A stretch of DNA of 13,477 nt. It comes from an uncultured Prevotella sp. (GTDB taxonomy: Bacteria > Bacteroidota > Bacteroidia > Bacteroidales > Bacteroidaceae). Below, one piece after another: positions 6,570 through 13,477 of the stretch; the first letter of the stretch is position 1; the number at the start of each line of letters is the position of its first letter. Below the pieces are notes generated by a model. That model made no database searches. It was given only the letters and a program-made list of their open reading frames with translations, and had not been told where the DNA came from. Both the position numbers and the translations under genes were made by a program. The stretch is from contig CAAGLS010000172.1 in the NCBI GenBank assembly GCA_900770845.1, positions 1 through 13,477 on the forward strand, given 5' to 3'.

Positions 6570-8026
6570 CATACGACGTTCTGATCATAGGCAGCGGCTT
6601 CGGAGCTTTGGTCTCCGCCAACCTGCTCTCACAGTTGGGCCAGCGGGTGTTGGTGCTCGAACAGGGCAGCCAGGCTGGCGGTTGCCTGCAAGGCTATTGC
6701 CGGGGCGATTACACCTTCGACACGGGCTTCCACTATGTGGGCGGCCTCGACGAGGGCGGCGGACTGCGGCGCGTGTTCGACGCCCTGCAAATGGATGCCC
6801 TCCCTTGGCAGCGGCTCGACAGCGAGGGCTACGACCGCATCAGTGTGGGCGGAAGGGAGTTTCGTCTGCACAACGGCTACGACAACTTCGCCAAGTCGCT
6901 GGCCATGGATTTCCCCCACGACCGCGAGGCCCTGCTCGGCTATTCGCGGCTGCTGCGCGAGACGGAGCGCCATCTCTACGACTGCATCGACCCGCAGGCC
7001 ACCGACCCCGACCAGGCGTTGCAGCCCATGGCCACAAGCGCCTATGGCTATCTCGCGGAGCATTTCTCCGACCCGCTGCTCGTCGATGTCCTCGCGGCGG
7101 CCTCGGCCCGGTTGGAGCTGCGCCGCGAGTCGCTTCCGCTCTTCACCTTATCCCACGTCGTGAGCGGCTACGTGCGCAGCAGCTGGCGGCTGAAAGGCGG
7201 TGGCGCGCTCTTGGCCCAGCGGCTGACGGAACGGCTGCGAAGCCTCGGCGGGCAACTGCTCACCCGGAGCCGGGTGGTGGGCCTCCACGCGGAGGGCGGA
7301 CGGCTGACGGAGGCCGAATGCAGCAACGGCGAGCGCTATCGGGCCAAGGTGTTCCTCAGCGACATCCACCCCGCGCTCACCCTCAAATTGGTCGACGAGA
7401 GCCTGCTGCCCGTCTACTATCGCCGCCGCATCGCCCGGCTGGCCAACACGTGGGGAGCTCTGACCGTCTCGCTCGTGCTGAAGCCCGGGCAGCTGGGCTA
7501 TTTCAACTACAACCGCTACGTATACCCCACTGCCAACGTTTGGGAACACTCGGGGGTGATGCTCTCGGCCTGTGTGCCAGACCAAGGCGACTCGCTGCGG
7601 CAGCTCGACCTGATTACGCTCACCGACAACAGGGAGTGGCAGCCGTGGAGCCAAACAGCCTTGGGCCGGCGGGGCGACGACTACAGGATGAAGAAGGAGC
7701 AGATGGCCGACCGCTGCGTGGCGGTGGCCGAGACGGTGGTGCCGAGCCTAAGCCGAATGATAGAGCGGCGGTATGTCAGCACACCGCAGACCTGGCGCTC
7801 CTACACCTCCACGCCCCAAGGCTCGGCCTACGGCATACGCAAGGACTACCACTCGCCGCTGCTCACGATGGTCTCCACCCGCACCCCCATCCAGAACCTG
7901 CTGCTCACGGGGCAGAGCCTGTGCGTGCACGGGCTGCAGGGGGTGGCGGTGACGGCTCTGCAGAGCTGCGCCCACATTGTTGGCAAGGAGGCGGTTTGGA
8001 ATTGGTTGAACAATAAACATCTATAA
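6566..8026 (+). CDS. CrtI/retinol-saturase-like FAD-dependent oxidoreductase
   Basis: A 486-residue flavoprotein with an N-terminal Rossmann dinucleotide motif (VLIIGSGFGAL, residues 6-15, and Glu32 in VLVLEQG), the GG...FDTGFHYVGG segment (to about residue 60) that marks the phytoene desaturase/all-trans-retinol 13,14-reductase group, and a C-terminal FAD-binding stretch around NLLLTGQSLCVHGLQGVA (about 434-451). Members add or remove hydrogens at conjugated double bonds of long lipids. In this operon it could desaturate or saturate the ACP-derived chain; the direction cannot be read from sequence. It overlaps the MMPL stop by 4 nt (ATGA). No signal peptide or clear membrane helix is seen. 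No carotenoid genes such as crtB or crtE are present, so a role in carotenoid synthesis is unlikely. Confidence 0.87.
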   Translation: MTYDVLIIGSGFGALVSANLLSQLGQRVLVLEQGSQAGGCLQGYCRGDYTFDTGFHYVGGLDEGGGLRRVFDALQMDALPWQRLDSEGYDRISVGGREFRLHNGYDNFAKSLAMDFPHDREALLGYSRLLRETERHLYDCIDPQATDPDQALQPMATSAYGYLAEHFSDPLLVDVLAAASARLELRRESLPLFTLSHVVSGYVRSSWRLKGGGALLAQRLTERLRSLGGQLLTRSRVVGLHAEGGRLTEAECSNGERYRAKVFLSDIHPALTLKLVDESLLPVYYRRRIARLANTWGALTVSLVLKPGQLGYFNYNRYVYPTANVWEHSGVMLSACVPDQGDSLRQLDLITLTDNREWQPWSQTALGRRGDDYRMKKEQMADRCVAVAETVVPSLSRMIERRYVSTPQTWRSYTSTPQGSAYGIRKDYHSPLLTMVSTRTPIQNLLLTGQSLCVHGLQGVAVTALQSCAHIVGKEAVWNWLNNKHL

Positions 8027-8029
8027 GAT

Positions 8030-8605
8030 ATGAAGCGAATACTACTCACGATTCTCGTCGGCGTGTGCGCATGCACCGCATTCGGGCAGTCGGCCAACCT
8101 GCGCAAGGCCGTCGCCCACTACCGCAACGCGCAGGGAGCCACGGCCACAGCCCTGCGCTCCGACCACAAGGCCGCGGTGAAGAAAGTGGCCACCTACAGC
8201 GGCACGCTCGCCATGAGCCGCCCCGACGACGTCACAATCTCCGTGAACGGCGGCAAGGACCAGCTCATCATGAATGGCAACGTGTTCACCATGGTGGTGA
8301 GGGGCAAGCGCCACGCCACCGACAGCCGCAAGGACGCGCAGTTCGCATCGTTCCAGCAGGTGTTGGAATACATCCTCAGCGGGGGCACGCATGGCAACCT
8401 CAGCCGGCTGACCGACTTGAGGGAGACCGACCAAGGCAGCAGCATCCTGCTCACCATCACGCCGCAGTCGGCGAAGAAGCGCGCACGCTTCGCCTCGTTC
8501 GTGCTTTGCCTCGACAAGAACTCGGGGGCACTGAGGTCGCTCCGCATCAACCAGCGCGGCAACAACTACACGGAATACGTCTTCTCCAACTTCAAGTTCA
8601 AGTAG
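8030..8605 (+). CDS. LolA-like periplasmic lipid/lipoprotein carrier
   Basis: A 191-residue secreted protein. Residues 1-20 form a signal peptide (MKRILLTILVGVCACTAFGQ) with likely cleavage around the FGQ-SAN region. The mature part has the length and alternating strand pattern of the LolA/LolB half-barrel family: an N-terminal helix, KVATYSGTLAMSRPDDV, DQLIMNGNVFTMVVRGK, and a strand-rich end NNYTEYVFSNFKFK. LolA-type proteins carry hydrophobic cargo from inner to outer membrane. A second, pathway-specific LolA beside an MMPL pump is a known feature of aryl-polyene loci, so it probably shuttles the product of this operon and is not the housekeeping LolA. It starts 3 nt after the oxidoreductase stop and is the last gene before a 211-base gap. 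Confidence 0.8.
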   Translation: MKRILLTILVGVCACTAFGQSANLRKAVAHYRNAQGATATALRSDHKAAVKKVATYSGTLAMSRPDDVTISVNGGKDQLIMNGNVFTMVVRGKRHATDSRKDAQFASFQQVLEYILSGGTHGNLSRLTDLRETDQGSSILLTITPQSAKKRARFASFVLCLDKNSGALRSLRINQRGNNYTEYVFSNFKFK

Positions 8606-8618
8606 ACGCTGTGCAGTA

Positions 8619-8640
8619 GCCTCGAAGAGGCGGCCTTTCT
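8619..8640 (+). terminator. Weak terminator-like hairpin after the LolA-like gene
   Basis: GCCTC (8619-8623) pairs with GAGGC (8627-8631) around a GAA loop, followed by GGCCTTTCT. The stem is only five pairs and the T tract is interrupted, so it is a weak candidate. It lies 14 bases after the LolA-like stop codon, where an operon end would be expected. Confidence 0.35.
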
Positions 8641-8643
8641 CTA

Positions 8644-8673
8644 CCCCCGGGCAAGCGTAGCGCAGCCCGGGGG
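8644..8673. repeat. REP-like GC palindrome
   Basis: CCCCCGGGC (8644-8652) is the exact reverse complement of GCCCGGGGG (8665-8673), with a 12-nt loop that itself contains GCG-TAG-CGC. It is preceded by CTA, giving CTACCCCC, which is also found in the hairpin at 23-57. Such palindromes recur between genes in Bacteroidales genomes in my experience. It could act as a transcript stabiliser or a terminator. Confidence 0.7.
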
Positions 8674-8816
8674 GTGTGGGTTCTGCGGTGGATAGAATTC
8701 AGTGCCCCGAAGACGCGCGAAGCACGCAGTGCGCACCAACGTAAAAAGGCACGGCCCCTGCAAATGGATGCTTGCGGCTCGGTCACCGCGTCTTCTTTGG
8801 GAATCATGAATTGTGA

Positions 8817-9881
8817 ATGATGAATTATCAACGTGTTCTGTTTATAGTTGGCGTGGCGGCCATCGTCGTTATGATTGTCGCCTTCCACGTGAGTCTGGCT
8901 GACCTCGCGGCGTGCCTGTCGCGCGCTGGATGGTGGTTGGCGGCCATCGTGGCGTTGTGGCTCGTCATCTACGCACTCAACACGCAGGCTTGGATGGAGG
9001 TGATTCCTCGCGTGGGGGCTTCCAGCCCACGCCGCGGCAACCGCCGCCACAGCCTGTGGAGGTTTCTCCGCCTGTGGCAGCTCACCGTCTCGGGCTACGC
9101 CCTCAACTCGGCGACCTCCATCGGACTCGTGAGCGGCGAACCCTACCGGGTGGTGGAACTGGGGCGCCACGTAGGCTTTCGGCGGGCAACGGCATCGGTG
9201 GCGCTGTTTGTGATGATGCACACCTTCAGCCACTTCTGGTTCTGGCTCACCGCCATTGGCGCGACGGTTGCGCTGTGGCTCTGCGGCGTGCTGCCCCTCA
9301 ACGCCGCCACAGCGTGGGTGTTAGGCTTGGCCACACTGTTCTGCGCAGGTGGCGTGGCACTCTTCTTGGCCGGCTACCGCAAGGGCTTCGTCTTCGGGCT
9401 GGCGCGCATCGTGGCCGCCCTGCCTGGCCTGCGACGCTGGGGGCGGCGGATGCTCCGCAGCCATGGCGAAGACCTGCGGCTCATCGACGGCTACATCGCC
9501 TCACTGCGCCGCCACAGGCCGCGCAACTTTATGAGGAGCTTCTGGCTGGAATACACCGCCCGGCTGCTGCAGAGCGTGGAAATAGCCATCATCCTCCACA
9601 TCTTCGACATGCCGGGGTCGTGGCCCTGGCTTGTCATGCAGGGCTTCCTCATCATCGCATTCACCTCGCTCATGGCCAACCTCTTGGGATTCATCCCCAT
9701 GCAGTTGGGCGGGCGCGAGGGAGGCTTCGCCCTCTCTGTGGTCACGCTGGGCATGACGGCCTCGGTGGGCATGGGAGTGGGAATCATCTGCCGCGTCAGG
9801 GAGATATTCTTCGACTGCGTGGGCATCATCTTGATGAGAATCAGTGAACATGAAACCAAACAGAATCAAACAGACGTATAA
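8817..9881 (+). CDS. Flippase-like / LPG-synthase-type integral membrane protein (UPF0104)
   Basis: A 354-residue protein with about eight predicted membrane helices (roughly 7-24, 38-54, 88-105, 128-157, 164-186, 246-262, 268-294, 305-340). It belongs to the lysylphosphatidylglycerol-synthase transmembrane/UPF0104 group: NSATSIGLVSGEPYRVVELG (98-117) and the C-terminal FIPMQLGGREGGFALSVV with RVREIFFDCVGI are typical. Relatives include the MprF flippase half and lipid or polyprenol-lipid flippases, with no aminoacyl-transferase domain here, so a lipid translocation role is plausible but unproven. Two ATGs are adjacent (8817 and 8820) inside an ATGAATT-like repeat, and either could be the start. 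It overlaps the following CDP-alcohol transferase-like gene by 32 bases, which indicates co-expression with it. Confidence 0.8.
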   Translation: MMNYQRVLFIVGVAAIVVMIVAFHVSLADLAACLSRAGWWLAAIVALWLVIYALNTQAWMEVIPRVGASSPRRGNRRHSLWRFLRLWQLTVSGYALNSATSIGLVSGEPYRVVELGRHVGFRRATASVALFVMMHTFSHFWFWLTAIGATVALWLCGVLPLNAATAWVLGLATLFCAGGVALFLAGYRKGFVFGLARIVAALPGLRRWGRRMLRSHGEDLRLIDGYIASLRRHRPRNFMRSFWLEYTARLLQSVEIAIILHIFDMPGSWPWLVMQGFLIIAFTSLMANLLGFIPMQLGGREGGFALSVVTLGMTASVGMGVGIICRVREIFFDCVGIILMRISEHETKQNQTDV

Positions 9882-10851
9882 ATCCAACGACACCGAAGAG
9901 TGGCTCGACCGAGTGTGGACACGCCCCATCGGCTACGCGTGGGCCAAGCTGTTCGAACGGCTCGGCGTGAGTCCCAACACGGTCACCGTGCTGTCGATGG
10001 TCATCGGAGCCTCGTCGGCCTTCTTCTTCGCCCACGGCTCGCTGTGGACGGAGGGCTGGAGGGGCTTCTGGCTCAATGTGGTGGCGGTGCTGCTCTTGGC
10101 GTGGGCCAACTTCTACGACAGCACTGACGGACAGTTGGCAAGGATGACGGGCAAGAAGACACGCTTGGGGCGCATCCTCGACGGGGCGGCCTCGGAGGTG
10201 TGGTTCATTCCCATCTACTTGGCTTTGGTGTGGCGGTTCTACGTCCACCACGCCCGCGACTTCCATTGGTTGGGCATCGACGACACGCCCGCGGCCACAC
10301 TCATGGCCACACTCTGCGTGTTGGTGGCGGTGTGCGTCTCGGGATTCGTCTGCCATAGCGGCCAGTGCGGACTGGCCGACTACTACCGCCAAATCCACCT
10401 CTACTTCCTCAAGGGCAAGGCAGGGAGCGAACTGGACAACTCCAACCAGCAACAGGCCCTCTACGACTCCACGCCATGGGAGGGCAACAGGCTGTGGAAG
10501 CTCTTCCTGAAGACTTATATAGGATACACGAGGAAACAGGAGCGGCTGACGCCCTGCTTCCAGCAGCTGATGGAGGAGCTGCGCTCGCGCTACGGCTCGG
10601 TGGAGAACTATCCGCAGACGCTGCGCGACGAGTTCCGCCGCCTCTCGCTGCCGCTGATGAAATGGACCAACATCCTGACGTTCAACACGCGGGCCATCGT
10701 GCTTTACGCCTGTTGTCTGCTCGATGTGCCTCTGCTCTACTTCCTCTTCGAAATCGTCATCATGACAGCCCTCTGCCAATGGATGCGCCACCGCCACGAG
10801 AGGTTCTGCCGGAAACTCGTGGAAGAGTTGGAAGAAGGGAGTTGGAAATAA
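9850..10851 (+). CDS. CDP-alcohol phosphatidyltransferase-like membrane protein with altered motif
   Basis: A 333-residue protein of the CDP-alcohol phosphotransferase family, which joins a CDP-activated lipid or alcohol to an acceptor alcohol to make phospholipid headgroups. The motif Dx2DGx2ARx8Gx3Dx3D is almost complete: Asp90, Asp93, Gly94, Ala97-Arg98, Gly107 and Asp111 are present, but the fourth aspartate position (115) is Ser, followed by Glu116. That aspartate is the proposed catalytic base in solved family members. Helices lie at about 43-62, 73-88, 117-130 and 150-168, with two more near the C-terminus, separated by a long hydrophilic insert (about 180-280). I start at ATG 9850 (MKPNRIKQTY) over the GTG at 9844. 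It overlaps the flippase-like gene by 32 bases. Substrate cannot be assigned. Confidence 0.82.
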   Translation: MKPNRIKQTYKSNDTEEWLDRVWTRPIGYAWAKLFERLGVSPNTVTVLSMVIGASSAFFFAHGSLWTEGWRGFWLNVVAVLLLAWANFYDSTDGQLARMTGKKTRLGRILDGAASEVWFIPIYLALVWRFYVHHARDFHWLGIDDTPAATLMATLCVLVAVCVSGFVCHSGQCGLADYYRQIHLYFLKGKAGSELDNSNQQQALYDSTPWEGNRLWKLFLKTYIGYTRKQERLTPCFQQLMEELRSRYGSVENYPQTLRDEFRRLSLPLMKWTNILTFNTRAIVLYACCLLDVPLLYFLFEIVIMTALCQWMRHRHERFCRKLVEELEEGSWK

Positions 10852-10915
10852 CATCTATCCTTATCGGCCGGGGTTCTATACCAACTGATTGGAACTGGCA
10901 TAAAGTAATGGCAAA

Positions 10916-13429
10916 ATGCAAAGACTGGGAAACCTCTTCATCATATATCTCTTGTGTTGGTTCGCCGGCACCACCGCGAATGCCCAAATCCAGGGCATCG
11001 TGGTGGATGCCGACGATAATTATGGCATACCCTACGCCACAGTGGAGGTGGCGGGCGCCCACAAGCAGACGGCCATTTGCGACGGCGAGGGCCGCTTCAC
11101 GCTGAAAGCCGCGCCGGGGGTGGAACTCAACGTCACGTCGGTGGGCTACAAGCCCGCCAAGGTGAGAGCCACGGCCGAACCCATGAGCATCGCCCTCCAG
11201 GCCTCCACGCAGAACCTCAGCACCGTGACCATAAAAGGCCGACGCAAGCGCTACCGCCGCAAGAACAATCCCGCCGTGGACCTCATGCGGCGCGTCATCG
11301 CCGCCAAGAAGGAGACCGACCTCAGACAACACGACTACTTCGACTACCTGAAATACCAAAAGCTCACCTTCTCCACGGCCAACATCGACTCGGCCAAGAG
11401 CCGCAAGCCGCAATGGTGGAAGAGGCACTTGGAACGGGCCGAGCACGCCGACATGCTCGTGCTGCCGGTCTCGGTCAACGAGACCCTCATCCACCACGTA
11501 TACCGCAAGCAGCCGCAAAAGGAGCGCGACTACATCCTCGGACAGCGCACGCAGGGAGTGAGCGACCTGCTGCAGACGGGCGACATCCTCAACGACATGC
11601 TCAAGGAGGTGTTCACCGACGTTGACCTCTACGACGACCACATCCGTCTGCTCCAATATCCCTTTCCCAGCCCCATCGGCCGCACGGCCATCTCGTTCTA
11701 CCACTTCCATATCGAGGACACGGTGCGCATCGAGGGCGACAGCTGCATCCACCTGCGCTTCTTCCCGGCCAACCAGCAGGACTTCGGATTCAAGGGCGAC
11801 CTCTATGTGATGAACGACTCCTCGCTCCACGTGCGCCGATGCATCCTTGAGATTCCACAGAAGAGCGACGTCAACTTCGTGAAGAACATGCGCGTGGAGC
11901 AGGAATACGTGAGGAAAGGCGACGAGTGGCTGCTCTCGCGCGACGACATGTGGGCGGAGATGTCGGTGTTCAAGATCCTGCGCGAGCTCTACGTCACGCG
12001 CAAGACGCGCTATGCCGACTATGGCTTCGCCGCACTGCCCAAGAAGCTCTACCGCGGAAAGGCCGAGAGCATAGAGACTCCCGACTCGCGCATCCGCGAC
12101 GACGAATACTGGGCCGCCAACCGACTGGCGCCCCTCACGAGGGGAGAGGCCGAAATGGGGCGGTTCATCCACGACGTGACCAAGGCCAAGGGCTACTTCT
12201 GGCTGCGCACCTTGGGGCAGGTGTTCTTGGAGAACTTCATCGAGACGGCCCACAAGAGCAAGGTGGACCTCGGCCCGTTGAGCGCCACGCTCTCACACAA
12301 CGACCTCGACAACATGCGACTGAGGCTCAGCGCGCGCACCACGGCGGCCCTCAACCCCCACTTCTTCTGGAAAGGCTTCATGGCCTACGGCGAGAAAGCC
12401 AACCACTGGTATTGGGGACACGAGCTCACATGGTCGCTCAACAAGAAGCAGCACGCGCCCTTCGAGTTCCCCATGCGCCTCATCACGCTCTCCACGGAGA
12501 GGGACAACATGTCGTTTGCCGACCAATACCTGCTCAACAACAAGGACAACATCTTCGAGAGCTTCCGCACGCAGAGCGTCCACGACATGTTCTACTATAC
12601 AAGGCAGAAGCTGCAGTTGGTCTACGAGACCGACTGGGGCCTGCAGTTCATGTCCACGCTCAAGGCGGAGAGCCAGCACCCCGCAGGGTCGCTCCACTAC
12701 ACGCGGACCGACGGCACCGACCTGCTGCGACTGCGCACCACTGACTTCACCGTCTCGCTCGACCTGCTGCCCAACCAGAGCTATGTCAACACAAAACAGC
12801 GGCGACTGCCCGTCAACTACGACACGCCGGAGTTGAACCTCATCCACACCATGGGCTTCAAGGGTTTCCTCGGAGGCCAATACCGCTACAACCTGACGCG
12901 GCTGCGCATGTACAAGAGACAGTGGATGGGCTCGTGGGGAGCCATAGAGATGAACCTCAACATGGGGGCGCAGTGGAACAAGGTGCCATTCCCCATGCTC
13001 GTGATGGCTCCCACCAACATCAGCTACTTCATGGAGCGCAACAACGAGACGTTCAACTTGGTGCGCAACATGGAGTTCTTCAACGACCGATACGTGTTCT
13101 GGAACTTCTCGTGGGACCTCAACGGAAAGCTCTTCAACCGCGTGCCGCTGCTGCGCTATCTAAAATGGAGGGAGTTTGTGGCCGTGAAGGGAATGTGGGG
13201 ACACCTCACCGACAAGAACAATCCCTATAAGCATCCCGACGACACACGCCTGTTCCGGCTTCCCGAGCAGACGCGGCTGATGTCAAACCAGCCCTACTGG
13301 GAGTGTACGGTGGGCATCCACAACATCTTCAAGTTCTTCGCCGTGAACTACGTGCGCCGCCTCACCTACAAGGACACTCCCCACTGCGACAAATGGGGCA
13401 TCCGCTTCGCCTTCCTCGTCAGCTTTTAG
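10916..13429 (+). CDS. DUF5686 outer-membrane protein with CarboxypepD-reg-like N-terminus
   Basis: An 837-residue secreted protein. Residues 1-23 form a signal peptide ending TTANA. Residues 24-95 form a CarboxypepD-reg-like beta-sandwich (IQGIVVDADDNYGIPYATVE, GEGRFTLKA, VTSVGYKPAKV) as in SusC-type proteins. The remainder matches the large DUF5686 family of Bacteroidetes, with NNPAVDLMRRVIAAK near residue 120 and a strand-rich second half ending in the terminal aromatic pattern FAFLVSF, as in outer-membrane barrels. No TonB-dependent plug domain is seen. Its function is not known. It starts 64 bases after the CDP-alcohol transferase-like gene, so joint transcription is possible but not shown. 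The length is full for the family and the frame is unbroken to the TAG stop. Confidence 0.9.
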   Translation: MQRLGNLFIIYLLCWFAGTTANAQIQGIVVDADDNYGIPYATVEVAGAHKQTAICDGEGRFTLKAAPGVELNVTSVGYKPAKVRATAEPMSIALQASTQNLSTVTIKGRRKRYRRKNNPAVDLMRRVIAAKKETDLRQHDYFDYLKYQKLTFSTANIDSAKSRKPQWWKRHLERAEHADMLVLPVSVNETLIHHVYRKQPQKERDYILGQRTQGVSDLLQTGDILNDMLKEVFTDVDLYDDHIRLLQYPFPSPIGRTAISFYHFHIEDTVRIEGDSCIHLRFFPANQQDFGFKGDLYVMNDSSLHVRRCILEIPQKSDVNFVKNMRVEQEYVRKGDEWLLSRDDMWAEMSVFKILRELYVTRKTRYADYGFAALPKKLYRGKAESIETPDSRIRDDEYWAANRLAPLTRGEAEMGRFIHDVTKAKGYFWLRTLGQVFLENFIETAHKSKVDLGPLSATLSHNDLDNMRLRLSARTTAALNPHFFWKGFMAYGEKANHWYWGHELTWSLNKKQHAPFEFPMRLITLSTERDNMSFADQYLLNNKDNIFESFRTQSVHDMFYYTRQKLQLVYETDWGLQFMSTLKAESQHPAGSLHYTRTDGTDLLRLRTTDFTVSLDLLPNQSYVNTKQRRLPVNYDTPELNLIHTMGFKGFLGGQYRYNLTRLRMYKRQWMGSWGAIEMNLNMGAQWNKVPFPMLVMAPTNISYFMERNNETFNLVRNMEFFNDRYVFWNFSWDLNGKLFNRVPLLRYLKWREFVAVKGMWGHLTDKNNPYKHPDDTRLFRLPEQTRLMSNQPYWECTVGIHNIFKFFAVNYVRRLTYKDTPHCDKWGIRFAFLVSF

Positions 13430-13446
13430 AGACAAAAAGACCCACC

Positions 13447-13477
13447 CCTAACCCCTCCCTAAGAGGGAGGGGTTAGG
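13447..13477. terminator. Perfect 14-bp hairpin at contig end (terminator or repeat)
   Basis: CCTAACCCCTCCCT (13447-13460) pairs perfectly with AGGGAGGGGTTAGG (13464-13477) across an AAG loop. It lies 17 bases after the DUF5686 stop, so it may terminate that transcript. The window ends at the last base of the right arm; the bases before the left arm (CCCACC) suggest the palindrome may continue outwards. Interspersed repeats of this kind commonly stop short-read assembly. Confidence 0.7.

Larger units (their letters stand above)
8606..8816. other. Intergenic gap separating the export operon from the flippase-like gene
   Basis: No gene is seen. It holds a small terminator-like hairpin (8619-8640), a GC-rich REP-like palindrome (8644-8673) and, at its right end, ATGAATT-like repeats into which the next start codon is embedded. 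A GCTTG (8771-8775) followed by CTTCTTTG (8791-8798) is at best a poor promoter match, so whether the flippase-like gene has its own promoter is undecided. Confidence 0.6.

Noticed and set aside
4773..6572. Long antisense frame of 599 codons opposite the MMPL gene
   Set aside because: Typical shadow frame of GC-rich coding DNA: His/Glu/Gly/Val-rich low-quality translation, while the + strand encodes a clear 12-helix MMPL protein.
6566..8026. Carotenoid phytoene desaturase gene (crtI)
   Set aside because: Sequence features fit the broader CrtI/retinol-saturase group, and no carotenoid synthesis genes are present, so a specific crtI name is not justified.
10760..12253. Antisense frame of 497 codons opposite the CDP-alcohol transferase-like and DUF5686 genes
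   Set aside because: Spans two real + strand genes and their gap, and the translation has Val/Leu/His-rich shadow composition.

Overview
The window looks like one edge-to-edge contig from a GC-rich member of the Bacteroidales, most likely Prevotellaceae. This rests on the gene families (DUF5686 outer-membrane protein with a CarboxypepD-reg-like N-terminus, YghO-type GNAT protein, FabB-like synthase with discrete ACP and hotdog proteins, MMPL exporter and LolA-like carrier), on mostly A-rich leaders instead of Shine-Dalgarno sequences, and on one match to the Bacteroidetes -7 promoter motif. The assignment is inferred from gene content only. Bases 1-22 match an Illumina adapter, so genomic sequence starts at 23. 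The last 31 bases are a perfect hairpin, the kind of repeat at which assemblies break.

Layout, all genes on the + strand: (1) 23-357, an AT-rich non-coding leader with a strong hairpin, spaced TGAACA/TGTTCA half-sites and an AT palindrome. (2) 358-1491, a YghO-like GNAT-fold protein. (3) 1745-8605, a tight operon: FabB-like ketosynthase, acyl carrier protein, hotdog protein without the FabZ HFP motif, hotdog dehydratase with that motif, MMPL exporter, CrtI/retinol-saturase-like FAD oxidoreductase and secreted LolA-like carrier. Several junctions overlap as ATGA or are 1-9 nt apart. (4) 8606-8816, a gap with a terminator-like hairpin and a GC-rich REP-like palindrome. (5) 8817-10851, a UPF0104/LPG-synthase-type membrane protein overlapping a CDP-alcohol phosphatidyltransferase-like protein. 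(6) 10916-13429, a DUF5686 outer-membrane protein.

The central operon has the logic of Bacteroidetes aryl-polyene/flexirubin-like pathways. A ketosynthase and ACP extend an acyl chain, hotdog enzymes dehydrate it, an FAD enzyme may adjust double bonds, and an MMPL pump with a LolA-like carrier moves the lipid across the periplasm. The set is incomplete: no ketoreductase, chain-length factor, starter-unit ligase, ammonia lyase, acyltransferase or glycosyltransferase is present. These may lie outside the contig, come from housekeeping fatty-acid synthesis, or be absent because the product differs. The product therefore cannot be named. The adjoining flippase-like and CDP-alcohol transferase-like pair suggests a lipid headgroup or membrane-anchoring step, but this link is only by proximity.
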